Origin: Chryseobacterium gleum
GTDB taxonomy: Bacteria > Bacteroidota > Bacteroidia > Flavobacteriales_D > Sanyastnellaceae
DNA length: 11,613 nt
Direction: 5' to 3'
Assembly (NCBI GenBank): GCA_945883885.1
Contig: CAMCYM010000029.1
Coordinates: 1-11,613, forward strand
This document shows, piece by piece, positions 1-7,520 of the stretch. Under the pieces are notes generated by a model. That model worked only from the letters and a program-made list of their open reading frames with translations, was not told the origin of the DNA and did no database searches. Made by a program: the position numbers and the translations under genes. The number at the start of each line of letters is the position of its first letter. The stretch's first letter is position 1.

Positions 1-176
1 GGGAGCCTGCGAAGTGGGTGGCCAAACTCCGAGCACACAAAACCGACGACAACCTCCTCCTGCTCCACTGCAACATGGAAACCGGACACGGCGGCGCTTC
101 CGGACGCTTCAAGCGCTTCCGCGAAACCGCCATGGAGTACGCATTCTTCCTCATGCTCGAAGGCACTGTATCATGA
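1..176 (+). CDS. S9A prolyl oligopeptidase / oligopeptidase B, C-terminal fragment
   Basis: This is the 3' end of a gene whose start lies left of the window; the first whole codon is at position 3 and the TGA is 174-176, giving 57 residues. The reading begins EPAKWVAKLRAHKTDDNLLL and contains METGHGGASGRF. That is the C-terminal hallmark of S9A serine peptidases (protease II / prolyl oligopeptidase), in which the His of GHGGASGR (codon 87-89) completes the Ser-Asp-His triad. These enzymes cleave short peptides after basic or prolyl residues, in the cytosol or periplasm. The Ser and Asp of the triad are outside the window, so activity cannot be judged. The stop overlaps the next gene's ATG (ATGA, 173-176), suggesting translational coupling. 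The family call rests on this short but very characteristic tail; oligopeptidase B versus prolyl endopeptidase is not resolved. Confidence 0.85.
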   Translation, partial: EPAKWVAKLRAHKTDDNLLLLHCNMETGHGGASGRFKRFRETAMEYAFFLMLEGTVS

Positions 177-637
177 AATTCCGCCGTCTCGTCCTCCAAG
201 AATTGCGCGAAGTCGAAGCCGATTTCGTCAAATTCCTTGCTGCCCAAGGGGTTACCTCCGATCTCTGGATCCGGATGCAAACCGATTCCACCCTGCTCGA
301 GCAGCAACTCGACGCCTTCAGCGACTTGTTTTGGGAGAGCCGACTTGCCGGCATCAACTACCTCATGCAGGACGACGGAGAGCGCGTGTGGCACTTCTCC
401 TTCGGCGACTCAAATGCCGTCTGTTTTGCGCTGAAAAAGCCGGACGAAACCGGCATTCAGTCCGCAGAGAGTGGTGTGAAAACGTACGCAGACACGGACC
501 GTTCGAAGGAGATCTATGACCTGCTGGAACAGGGTGCTCTCCCCGTCGATGGCAAGGCTTTCACCTCCCTCGCAAGCCGCACGAACATCGACGACCCCGC
601 CGCGAACCGCGCGTCCCGGATGGAAGTCGCGGATTGA
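173..637 (+). CDS. DUF6495-like small protein (154 aa)
   Basis: This 154-residue soluble protein begins MKFRRLVLQELREVEADFVK and has no signal peptide or membrane segment. The N-terminal pattern (M-K-[FY]-R-R-L-x(3)-E-L-x-E-[VL]-x-x-[DE]-F-[VI]-x-F-L-A-x-x-G-[VI]-T), an acidic 'DAFSDLFWE' stretch around residues 47-55 and the overall length match what I recall of DUF6495, a Bacteroidota family of unknown function. The ATG at 173 is preferred over the in-frame ATG at 14: it overlaps the upstream stop as ATGA, the family's N-terminal motif starts there, and the region before it codes for the oligopeptidase tail in another frame. A GAAGG at 159-163 is a possible weak ribosome site. The C-terminal third is polar and low in conserved features. 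No function can be assigned; position after an oligopeptidase suggests co-expression only. The DUF assignment is from memory of the motif. Confidence 0.75.
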   Translation: MKFRRLVLQELREVEADFVKFLAAQGVTSDLWIRMQTDSTLLEQQLDAFSDLFWESRLAGINYLMQDDGERVWHFSFGDSNAVCFALKKPDETGIQSAESGVKTYADTDRSKEIYDLLEQGALPVDGKAFTSLASRTNIDDPAANRASRMEVAD

Positions 638-675
638 GCACGCAACCGTAGGCATCGGGCAACCCTTCGCGGCAA

Positions 676-692
676 TGGCATTCCGAATGCCA
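676..692. terminator. 7-bp hairpin between convergent genes
   Basis: TGGCATT-CCG-AATGCCA is a perfect 7-bp inverted repeat with a 3-nt loop, 39 bp after the DUF6495-like stop. It lies in the 94-bp spacer between convergent genes, where a shared bidirectional terminator would be expected. There is no T-run on either strand, so it is not a classical intrinsic terminator; it may act with the second hairpin at 716-740 or only as an mRNA 3'-end stabiliser. The repeat is seen directly; the role is inferred. Confidence 0.4.
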
Positions 693-715
693 CGATGGCC
701 CGCTCGCTCCCTCTC

Positions 716-740
716 GAGGTGAGGCATCGCCTCATCCCTC
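716..740. terminator. Second hairpin, overlapping the HAD gene stop codon
   Basis: TGAGGC (720-725), loop ATC, GCCTCA (729-734) forms a perfect 6-bp stem. It can extend through GAGG (716-719) with CCTC (737-740) if two bases (735-736) bulge out. The stop codon of the minus-strand HAD gene (732-734) lies in the stem. Together with the hairpin at 676-692 it fills much of the convergent spacer, consistent with a transcription end point serving both directions. There is no U-tract, so confidence is limited. Confidence 0.35.
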
Positions 741-1355
741 AATCGCGGCCCAAAATCCCTGTTCCGTCAGGTCTGCAAGGTGGGTGGCACGGAGGCCGGC
801 TGCACGGGCTCCCTCGATGTGTTGGAAGCTGTCGTCGATGAAATGGGTCCGGGCCGGGTCGAGCTGATGCAAGGCACATAGGTGCAGAAAAGCCTCGGGA
901 TGTGGCTTGCGCATTCCGAGTTCGTGGCTGAAGTGCAGCGCCTCGAAGTGGGTCGTGAACAAATCCCAATCCCCCGAGGCCGTCAATGCGGAGGTGAAGG
1001 CGTGGGCGTGGAGGGCGTTCGTGTTGCTGAAAAGGAAGAGCCGGTGGGTGCGTGCGAGCTGTGGGATGGCAGCTCGGGCCCACGGTTGGAGTCCGAGGAG
1101 GATGCTATTCCAAGCGTCGGCTACCGCGGCAAGTGAGGTGCCCGGAGCGCAGTGTGTGGCCAGGGCGGTGAGGAATGCATGTTCCGAGAGGTGGCCCGTT
1201 TCGAGGGCGTCGAGGAGAGGCTGCTGGGCGGCTTTGTGGTAGATTTGGTCAAAGCCTGTGGCGCCCAACGCGGCAAACGCACGCACAGGAGCGTCGTAAT
1301 CGATGGCGTATAGGACGCCCCCAAAATCGAGGATGAGGGCTTCGCGGTCGTTCAC
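732..1355 (-). CDS. HAD-superfamily hydrolase, YihX-like phosphatase (207 aa)
   Basis: This is a cytosolic HAD-IA family phosphatase, most like E. coli YihX (alpha-D-glucose-1-phosphate phosphatase). Motif I is LILDFGGVLY with nucleophile Asp10; the usual second Asp (position 12) is Gly, as in YihX (DLGNV). Motif II is LFSNTN with Ser110, followed by LH as in YihX. Motif III is ELGMRKPHPEAF with Lys150. Motif IV is FIDDSFQHIEGA with Asp174/175. The helical cap lies roughly at residues 16-90 and includes a 'LETGHLSEHAF' segment resembling YihX 'HERGEISDEAF'. The length (207) is typical. The start is GTG at 1355-1353; its GTGA overlaps the stop of the HU/SPOR gene, so it is translationally coupled. 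It is last in a minus-strand run. The substrate is not certain: a sugar phosphate or another small phosphate ester is likely. Confidence 0.9.
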   Translation of the reverse strand: MNDREALILDFGGVLYAIDYDAPVRAFAALGATGFDQIYHKAAQQPLLDALETGHLSEHAFLTALATHCAPGTSLAAVADAWNSILLGLQPWARAAIPQLARTHRLFLFSNTNALHAHAFTSALTASGDWDLFTTHFEALHFSHELGMRKPHPEAFLHLCALHQLDPARTHFIDDSFQHIEGARAAGLRATHLADLTEQGFWAAIEG

Positions 1356-2440
1356 GGCATGCGGCGCACCCAGGCTCCACTGAACCCCGCCGCCGCGGCC
1401 TCAAGACGAGCGGACTCCGCAGTCCCCGCATCGCCGTATCCACCCCACACCACCAAGGTCATTCCGTCTCCCCGCAGGTCCGTGCGCGCCGCCCGTCCCT
1501 CGCGTGTCAAGCGGTCCGCGAGCCGATCCGCATTCCTTGCAACGGAGAATGCACCGACGACCACTTCAAAAGGTGCGTCTGTGGCCACCGCAACAACGGG
1601 GACCTCGACAGGGATGGGCTCCGGCACCGCCACAGGCGCAGCAGACGCTTCGGTCACGGGGGCTGCTTCTCCGACAATCCGAACGCCCCGGTCCGAAGAC
1701 CGCTCAGCGCGAAAATGGAACCGGATTTCTTCCGGATTTCCTTCCCACGCAGCGTCGTACACCGCTTCGACTGCTGGGGCTGGAAAGGCCAGGGCTTCAA
1801 CTGCAAACCGTGGGAAATAGGTCGATGCGGTTTCAACGGGAGAAGCCGACCAACCGAAACGCTCGCCCGGGGCGCCGGAACCGAGCCACAACGCAGCTCC
1901 TACCGTCGCGGGGATGGCGAACACCGCGGCCGCTCGCAGCAGTTGGCGCCGGAAGGGAACGACGGGTGTGCCCGATTCACCGGAAGTGGAAGCCGGCTCA
2001 GCAACGAGCTGAAGCGGGACGACCGCCAAGGGCATGAGCGGAATCCGCTGCAAACCGAAAGAGCGCAGGTGCCGCTCTAATTCAGCGTCTGCCACGAACC
2101 GGATTCCAGCGGCTTCGCGATACAGCCGTCCGACCCCGTCCAGGACCACCGGAGACCCTGCCGCAAGTGCGGTCCGCATCTCCGCGGCTTCGCGCTCAAC
2201 GATCGCAAGGGCCTCTGCGTATGGCAATCCCGTATCCACCGTCAAGGAATGCGCCAGGACCCCGTCGTTGTGGATGAGCCGCGGATTGAAGACCACCTCG
2301 CGGCCCGGCGGGATGAGCACCCGTGCGTCCGCGTCGTAGCGGGCCGGGACGACGTGGAAGACGAAGCCCCCGAGACCCGGGACGACGACGCAGTCGTGGT
2401 CGAGGAACAACCGACGGAGTTGGAGGGCGATGCACCGCAT
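1352..2440 (-). CDS. HU-CCDC81 / SPOR-domain membrane protein (362 aa)
   Basis: This looks like a Bacteroidota inner-membrane protein with three parts. Residues 1-~125 form tandem HU-like (HU-CCDC81 bacterial) domains, shown by HDCVVVPGLGGFVFHVVPAR, 'NPRLIHNDGVLAHSL' and 'SPVVLDGVGRLYRE'. A single hydrophobic segment lies at about 166-187. Residues ~288-362 form a SPOR domain (FEVVVGAFSVARNADRLADR ... VVWGGYGDAGTAESARLEAA). The linker at 255-285 is rich in Ala, Val, Pro and Glu. SPOR domains bind denuded peptidoglycan glycans at division sites, so I infer an N-terminus in the cytosol and SPOR in the periplasm, linking chromosome or protein scaffold to wall. The ATG at 2440 is supported by a TACATTCG promoter box ending 6 nt upstream. 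It sits 22 nt after the T9SS protein stop and overlaps the HAD gene by 4 nt. The exact role is unknown. Confidence 0.88.
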   Translation of the reverse strand: MRCIALQLRRLFLDHDCVVVPGLGGFVFHVVPARYDADARVLIPPGREVVFNPRLIHNDGVLAHSLTVDTGLPYAEALAIVEREAAEMRTALAAGSPVVLDGVGRLYREAAGIRFVADAELERHLRSFGLQRIPLMPLAVVPLQLVAEPASTSGESGTPVVPFRRQLLRAAAVFAIPATVGAALWLGSGAPGERFGWSASPVETASTYFPRFAVEALAFPAPAVEAVYDAAWEGNPEEIRFHFRAERSSDRGVRIVGEAAPVTEASAAPVAVPEPIPVEVPVVAVATDAPFEVVVGAFSVARNADRLADRLTREGRAARTDLRGDGMTLVVWGGYGDAGTAESARLEAAAAGFSGAWVRRMP

Positions 2441-2446
2441 GGGGGA

Positions 2447-2477
2447 CGAATGTACGTCCCCGCTACCGTGTCAGCAA
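2447..2477 (-). promoter_or_regulatory. Bacteroidota-type promoter for the HU/SPOR gene
   Basis: On the minus strand TTG (2477-2475) is followed by a 20-nt spacer and then TACATTCG (2454-2447), 6 nt before the ATG at 2440. This fits the Bacteroidota sigma-factor pattern: a -33 TTG, a spacer of about 17-23 nt and a -7 TAnnTTTG, with one change (C for T at the seventh position). The -33 element lies inside the last codons of the upstream T9SS gene. The transcript would start within a few bases of the ATG, i.e. be nearly leaderless. Of the candidate promoters in the window, this is the only one with a well-spaced -33 TTG. Confidence 0.55.
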
Positions 2478-5400
2478 GACCGTGCCCTCACGAAGCTGCG
2501 GGCCTTCGCGCAAGCGGTGCACCATCCGCCACACGTACAGCCCGTCCTCGGCGTAGTGCGCGCCGCCGTCTACATCGCCGATCCACGGCACGGCAGGGTT
2601 CTCGCTGTAAAACACCCGCTCGCCCCAGCGGTCGAAGATTTCGAGCCGGAAGTCCCGCGGATCTACCCCTTCGACGCGGAAGGCGTCGTTCAGGCCGTCG
2701 TTGTTCGGCGTAAATGCATTTGGGACATAGACCGGATAGAACACATCCACAAACACGCTGTCGCGCCCCACACAGCCGACGCCGGAGACCGCGTGCAGCA
2801 CGTACCACCCGGGTTCATAGGAAAGCACTTCAGGCGTTTCGCAGTAGCTGCACGACAGGAGGTCCGCCGGCGTCCACCACAGCGAGTCGGTGGCGGCCGA
2901 ACCGAAGAGGCGGATGCGCTCGCCGAAGTCGACACGGCGTACCTCGGGCCCTGCTTCGACCCAAGGGGGTTGGACGACTTGGACGGTGATTTGGTCGCTT
3001 GCGACACAGCCATAAACGTCCGTCACGAAGACCGTGAACGTCGTGGTTTCTACCGGAAAGACAGACGTGGTCGGGGAAGATGGGCTACCCGCAAGTGCTT
3101 GCGGGAACCAACTCCACGCCACCCCGTCCGAGGCGCTCACCGTGGTCGCTGACCCGCGGCAGATGTCTTCTCCGCCGCTGGCCGTCGCGCTGGGCGTCAC
3201 CACCTCGACGGTCACTGTATCTGTGCCTGTTCCACAGGCGTTTGCAATCGTCGCCACGTAGGTCGTCGTCGTCGCGGGCGTGGCATACGGCTGCTGCAGC
3301 CATGCGTTGTTCAGGCCGTTGGAGGGGGACCAAAGCCACGATTCCCCGTCCCCCGCCTGCAGCGTCATGCCTTGCCCGATGCACAGGTGCTGGACCGGCC
3401 AGGTTGTGCCGCCGGGCAGGCCTTGGGCCACGTAGAGTGTCACGGACTCGTCCGCTGTGCAGCCCTCCGGCGAAACCAGCGTGGCTGTGTACGTCGTGGT
3501 GGCGGGCGGTGAGGCGCTGGTTACCGGGGAGGATGGGCTGCCGAGGCCGGCCACCGGTGACCACGTCACCGAAGCCCCACCGATTGCTTCGAGCGTCACC
3601 ACATCCCCGGCACACAGCGGCAAGTCCTGCGTGATGCCGGTCTCCATCTCGACGACCACCACCGTCACACTGGCAGAACCGTCGCCGCAAACGTTGGACT
3701 CTGTGACCGTGTACGTCGTGGTTTCGAGCGGCGTCGCGACCGGGTTCGCCCCGGACGTCGAACTGAGCGTGGGGTCGGGCGACCACTGTAGCCCCCCGTC
3801 CCCGGAGGACTCCCACGCCTGCAACGTCACCGACTCGCCGGGACACAGGGCCTCGACCGCGTCTACTGTGGGCAACGGCAAATCGGCGATGACCAATGTG
3901 GCATAGGCCGTGTCGGGCGTGAGGCAGCCCTCTGTGCCAGCCGCGCTGGACACGACGAGCATGACGTCCCATGCCCCCGGGGTGTCAAACGCATGAACCG
4001 GGTTCTCCGAGCTGCTCGTCTCGAGGTCGCCGAAGGTCCAGGAGTAAATCGAGCCGCCGATGGAGGTGTTCACGAATTGGACCGGTTCGCCCGGGCAGAG
4101 GATGGGCGGCGCTTCGATGTCGATGTCGGCGATGAGGGCGCCGAGGGTGAACTTGAAAACGCCGAGGTTGCAGTTCGTTGAGAGGTTGACTTCGCTGGCG
4201 GCGCCGTCGGTGACCGGGAAGTCGTCGTAGCCGCCGCAGCCGGCGCACACCGCTTGGTACACGGTGCCGTTCTTGTCGAACCGCGAGGTGCCACCGTCCA
4301 CGTGCTCGTTCGAGAATGGGCCGCCGAGGAAGGTGCCGTAGGTCAGGGCCGTCGCATCCGGGGCGAGGATGCCGAGCCAAAAATCGCTCCCATCCGTCGA
4401 GGCGTCGACGTCGGGTTCGCCGGGCGTGACGGGCATGCCTGACGTGGTGGAGGTGGTGGCGTAGGCCGAGTTGAACGCGTTCGTGTCGCCGCCCCAGCCG
4501 CACAGGTAGATCTCGCCGCAGTCGCTGACGAGGAAGGCCGTGGGGCTGATGTCCACACCATTCGGGATGTTCGCGCCGACCCGCGTGACGAATTGGGTGG
4601 CCGACAGGTCGGGCGTGAACCGCACGATGAACGAGCTGCCGTTCGGATTGGCGGCGTATGTGCCTGTTCCTGAGATGGATATGGAGCCCGTGGTTTGGCC
4701 ACACAGATAGGGCCTTCCGTCGGTATCCACCTGGACGAGGTACGCCTGGTCGTAGGCGCTGGACCCGAAGAAGGTCGCATCTGCCAGCGACCACCCGGTC
4801 CCCGCGCCGTTCACGTCCAGGCGGACCAAAAACGCATCCGCCACCCCGTTGAAACTCCCATCAAAACCCCCCGTCGTGCTGATGAAGTCGGGGCTTTGGG
4901 TCCCGCCCGCGACGTAGGCGCGGACCGGGGCCTCCGGGGCAAACGCCACCGCATACGCCGCATCGTCGTCGCTCCCCCCGAGGAACGAGGCCAACTCAAG
5001 GTCGGACAGGTCCGGCGAAAAGCGGCACACCACCCCGTCGTTCACCCCTTGCAGCGACGGCTCGAAAGCCGACACCGTTGGGAAGTTCGCACTCTGCGTC
5101 ACGCTGGCCACCCACGGCCGGCCCGTCGGATCCACGTTCACTTCCCCGCGGCAGACGTCGCCGTAATTGTAGTTCAGTGGGTCCGCGAGGTTGATGCCGT
5201 CGTTGCCCGTCCCGCCCAGGTAGGTCCCCGCCAGCAAATCCCCAGACCCCAAATCCAACCGCACCACGGCCATGTCGCACCCCTCGGCGTAGGCCCCGAA
5301 GAAGTGGTAGCCGCCCAAATCCACAAACGGCCCCCCTGCAAACACCGTGGAGTACGCCCCGAACGTCGTCGGAAAATTCGACGACCCCGTCGTGCCCATG

Positions 5401-6473
5401 ATGTACACGTCCCCGTCCGCGCCGGCGACGATGCTGTGCGGATATTCCATGGCGGATCCGCCGAGGTAGGTGCTGTGCTCGAGGGTGCTGCCGTCGGCAC
5501 TGAAAAAGCTGATGCCCCAGTCGAACTCGCCGCCGAGCGCAGCCGTGGCGATGGCCCCCGGCGTGGTGGGGTAGGTGCCGCCGCCGGAGCGGATGCCGGC
5601 CCCGGCGAGGAGGCGGCCGTCGGCGTCGTACGCCGCGGTGAAGCCCCAGTTGTCTGCGGTGGCGCCGATGTAGGAGGCGAATTGGAGTTCCGGGTCGATG
5701 ACGAGCGGGAGGGCGGGGTCGAACGGGTCGAGGGCGTACCGGACGCGGGTGCGGCCGTCGGCGAGCGGTTCGAGGACGTAGCGGCAGGGGACCTCGACGA
5801 GCTGGGAGCCGCGGAGTTGGTAGGCGAAGGGAGGGGCTTCGACCACTTCACCCCAGGTGCCGTCCGGGCCGACGAGGTGGACGAGGGCGCCATCCGGACG
5901 CACCCACGTGGCGGCACCGGCGTACAGGGCAGAAATCTCCGACGGGTCGGCCCCCGGAGCCACGTGGAATTCGTGCTTGAACCCGTCGAGTCGGCCGGGT
6001 TCGCCGCGCACCACCCAGTCGATGCCCGGGTACAGGCCCTTGTAGCGCACCGTTCCGGCGGGGTGCAGGCGGCTCGCCCAGCGCGCTGGGTCGGAACCGA
6101 AGTAGTAACTCTCTGTTTGGCTAGACGGACGGTCGCCTGCAGCGGGGGCATCGGCGTTCGCCCCTTCCCACGTCAATGTCCATCCCCATGCGCCCGGGCC
6201 ATCGGGCACCGACCGCTGCGCACCGTGGGACGCCGCAGGGCCCCACCATTCTGAGGTCCATCCCGCATCCGTCAACCAAACAGCACCGCCTTCGAGCCGG
6301 GTCCGGAAGCGCACTTCGTCCGGCCATTGCCCCCCGTTGGGCGTGAATACCGCCCCGCCTTCCGCGGCATGCGCATGGGCCGCCACGGCACGCGGCCGTT
6401 CGCCTCCCGCCCAGAGCGGAAGCACAGCGAACCAAGCCGCCCCGGAAAGGGCCACTGCCCAGCGTCCTCCCAT
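2463..6473 (-). CDS. Secreted T9SS cargo: SBBP propeller + PKD + Ig-like repeats + CHU_C (1336 aa)
   Basis: This is a large exported, probably surface-anchored or released protein. The signal peptide is residues 1-~36 (Arg4, hydrophobic core ALSGAAWFAVLPLWA, AHA near the cleavage region). A DUF7948-like N-domain spans ~40-265 (FTPNGGQWPDEVRF). An SBBP-type beta-propeller region spans ~266-780, with recurring TYLGG / SFLGG / TFLGG strands, 'GEIYLCGWGG' and 'VCAGCGGYDDFPVTDGA'. A PKD domain lies at ~782-862 (SWTFGD...HAFDTPGAW). Ig-like repeats start at ~865, 945, 1018 and 1093, each with C-x-G near the start, WSP, then P-x-T-T-T-[YF]-T-V; a degenerate fifth is at ~1168. The C-terminal CHU_C / type B T9SS sorting domain at ~1248-1336 begins YVPNAFTPNNDGLNDAFRVE. 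A role in adhesion or gliding is inferred. The ATG at 6473 gives the best n-region; a GTG at codon 7 is an alternative. The stop is TAG. Confidence 0.93.
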   Translation of the reverse strand: MGGRWAVALSGAAWFAVLPLWAGGERPRAVAAHAHAAEGGAVFTPNGGQWPDEVRFRTRLEGGAVWLTDAGWTSEWWGPAASHGAQRSVPDGPGAWGWTLTWEGANADAPAAGDRPSSQTESYYFGSDPARWASRLHPAGTVRYKGLYPGIDWVVRGEPGRLDGFKHEFHVAPGADPSEISALYAGAATWVRPDGALVHLVGPDGTWGEVVEAPPFAYQLRGSQLVEVPCRYVLEPLADGRTRVRYALDPFDPALPLVIDPELQFASYIGATADNWGFTAAYDADGRLLAGAGIRSGGGTYPTTPGAIATAALGGEFDWGISFFSADGSTLEHSTYLGGSAMEYPHSIVAGADGDVYIMGTTGSSNFPTTFGAYSTVFAGGPFVDLGGYHFFGAYAEGCDMAVVRLDLGSGDLLAGTYLGGTGNDGINLADPLNYNYGDVCRGEVNVDPTGRPWVASVTQSANFPTVSAFEPSLQGVNDGVVCRFSPDLSDLELASFLGGSDDDAAYAVAFAPEAPVRAYVAGGTQSPDFISTTGGFDGSFNGVADAFLVRLDVNGAGTGWSLADATFFGSSAYDQAYLVQVDTDGRPYLCGQTTGSISISGTGTYAANPNGSSFIVRFTPDLSATQFVTRVGANIPNGVDISPTAFLVSDCGEIYLCGWGGDTNAFNSAYATTSTTSGMPVTPGEPDVDASTDGSDFWLGILAPDATALTYGTFLGGPFSNEHVDGGTSRFDKNGTVYQAVCAGCGGYDDFPVTDGAASEVNLSTNCNLGVFKFTLGALIADIDIEAPPILCPGEPVQFVNTSIGGSIYSWTFGDLETSSSENPVHAFDTPGAWDVMLVVSSAAGTEGCLTPDTAYATLVIADLPLPTVDAVEALCPGESVTLQAWESSGDGGLQWSPDPTLSSTSGANPVATPLETTTYTVTESNVCGDGSASVTVVVVEMETGITQDLPLCAGDVVTLEAIGGASVTWSPVAGLGSPSSPVTSASPPATTTYTATLVSPEGCTADESVTLYVAQGLPGGTTWPVQHLCIGQGMTLQAGDGESWLWSPSNGLNNAWLQQPYATPATTTTYVATIANACGTGTDTVTVEVVTPSATASGGEDICRGSATTVSASDGVAWSWFPQALAGSPSSPTTSVFPVETTTFTVFVTDVYGCVASDQITVQVVQPPWVEAGPEVRRVDFGERIRLFGSAATDSLWWTPADLLSCSYCETPEVLSYEPGWYVLHAVSGVGCVGRDSVFVDVFYPVYVPNAFTPNNDGLNDAFRVEGVDPRDFRLEIFDRWGERVFYSENPAVPWIGDVDGGAHYAEDGLYVWRMVHRLREGPQLREGTVLLTR

Positions 6474-6488
6474 GCCTCCAAGTAACGC

Positions 6489-6526
6489 AAAAACAACCGA
6501 CCGAGTTGCCTCGCGCTCAACTCAAT
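6489..6526 (-). terminator. Intrinsic terminator after gpsA
   Basis: On the minus strand GAGTTG (6523-6518), a 9-nt loop and CAACTC (6508-6503) form a 6-bp stem. It extends by two U-G wobbles and one A-U pair to about 9 bp (6526-6500). Three bases later comes TTGTTTTT (6496-6489). The stem contains the gpsA stop codon (6519-6517). This stem plus T-run is the clearest intrinsic terminator in the window and separates gpsA from the T9SS gene 43 nt downstream. The same A/T-rich stretch includes TGTTTTTG (6495-6488), one mismatch from TAnnTTTG, with a TTG 22 nt upstream, so it might also serve as the promoter of the T9SS gene; this second reading is weak. Confidence 0.5.
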
Positions 6527-7515
6527 TCCTCGGTGAGCAACCGCATCTCGATGACCGGAGACATCCGCTCGTGGAGGATGCGGTAAACCGCGTCGGCGAT
6601 GGGGAGCTGCACTTGGAAGCGTTGGTTCATTTGGTAAATCCCCCGGCTCCCGTTGAACCCTTCGGCCACCATGTCCATTTCCATGATCGCTCCTTTGACG
6701 CTGTAGCCCTTGCCGATCATCATGCCGAGGGTGCGGTTGCGGCTGTGCGGGCTGTACGCGGTCACCAGCAAATCGCCGAGGTAGGGGCTGGCCTTCACGT
6801 CCCGGTCCATCTGGTGCACCGCCGCGAGGAACCGCTGCATTTCTTGGGCCGCGTTCGAGATGAGGACGCTCAGGAAGTTGTCGCCGTAGCCGAGGCCCAG
6901 CGCTACCCCGGCGGCGATGGCGTAGATGTTCTTCAGCACCATCGCCAGCTCCGTCCCGAAGACGTCCTCGGAGACGGCCACACGGATGTAGCGCGTCGAG
7001 AGCAGATCCGCCATCCTGCGGGAAAGTCCCGCGTCCGGGCAGGCCACCGTGAGGTAGCTCAGCTTTTCGCGTGCGACCTCTTCCGCGTGGCACGGGCCGG
7101 CGATGAGGCCGAGCTGCTCGTATGGGATGAGGAACTGCTTGTGCAGGTAGCGCGCGGGGATGCTGTCAAATTCCACCACCATGCCCTTGACCGCGCTGAA
7201 AATCACCTTGTCTGCCATGCCCTGCGGCCGGTGCGCTTCAAACGTGGCGTGCAGGTGCATGGACGGAATGGCCACGATGAGCAGGTCGCAGGCGTCCACC
7301 ACCTGCTGCATGTTCGTGGTGACTTTGAGCGCAGTAGGCGGGAAAGCAATGCTCTGGATGTAGTGGGGATTGCGCCCATAATGGGCCAAATACTCCGCCG
7401 TCTCCTCCCGGCGCACCCACCAGTGCAGCTCGCTGAGGTTCGTCAAAAGCATCTTTGCAATGGCTGTGGCCCAGCTTCCGCTGCCCAACAAGCCTACCCG
7501 CGGTGGCTGCGACAT
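6517..7515 (-). CDS. gpsA: NAD(P)H-dependent glycerol-3-phosphate dehydrogenase (332 aa)
   Basis: This cytosolic enzyme reduces dihydroxyacetone phosphate to sn-glycerol-3-phosphate, the backbone for phospholipid synthesis. The Rossmann N-domain starts VGLLGSGSWATAIAKML (nucleotide-binding GxGxxA at residues 11-16). Other family motifs follow: 'VIFSAVKGM' with Lys110, 'LIAGPCHAEEVA' (~138-148), the catalytic-Lys region 'MVLKNIYAIAAGVALGLGYG' (Lys195), and 'YLGDLLVTAYSPHSRNRTLG' (245-264), with the substrate-binding Asp and Arg. The length (332) is normal. The GPCHAEEV form and 'NFLSVLISNAAQEM', in place of the proteobacterial NxxAALITRG, are what I associate with Bacteroidota GpsA. The ATG at 7515 is supported by TACATTCG ending 5 nt upstream. 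It is divergent from glyS across 36 bp and is followed by a likely terminator, so it is probably monocistronic. Confidence 0.96.
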   Translation of the reverse strand: MSQPPRVGLLGSGSWATAIAKMLLTNLSELHWWVRREETAEYLAHYGRNPHYIQSIAFPPTALKVTTNMQQVVDACDLLIVAIPSMHLHATFEAHRPQGMADKVIFSAVKGMVVEFDSIPARYLHKQFLIPYEQLGLIAGPCHAEEVAREKLSYLTVACPDAGLSRRMADLLSTRYIRVAVSEDVFGTELAMVLKNIYAIAAGVALGLGYGDNFLSVLISNAAQEMQRFLAAVHQMDRDVKASPYLGDLLVTAYSPHSRNRTLGMMIGKGYSVKGAIMEMDMVAEGFNGSRGIYQMNQRFQVQLPIADAVYRILHERMSPVIEMRLLTEELS

Positions 7516-7520
7516 GGGCG

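Noticed and set aside
4695..6254. 519-codon open frame on the plus strand, antisense to the T9SS gene
   Set aside because: It mirrors a well-supported coding frame in GC-rich DNA; its translation is Arg/Gly/Val/Ala-rich and low in complexity, with no recognisable domain. The minus-strand protein has clear domains throughout.
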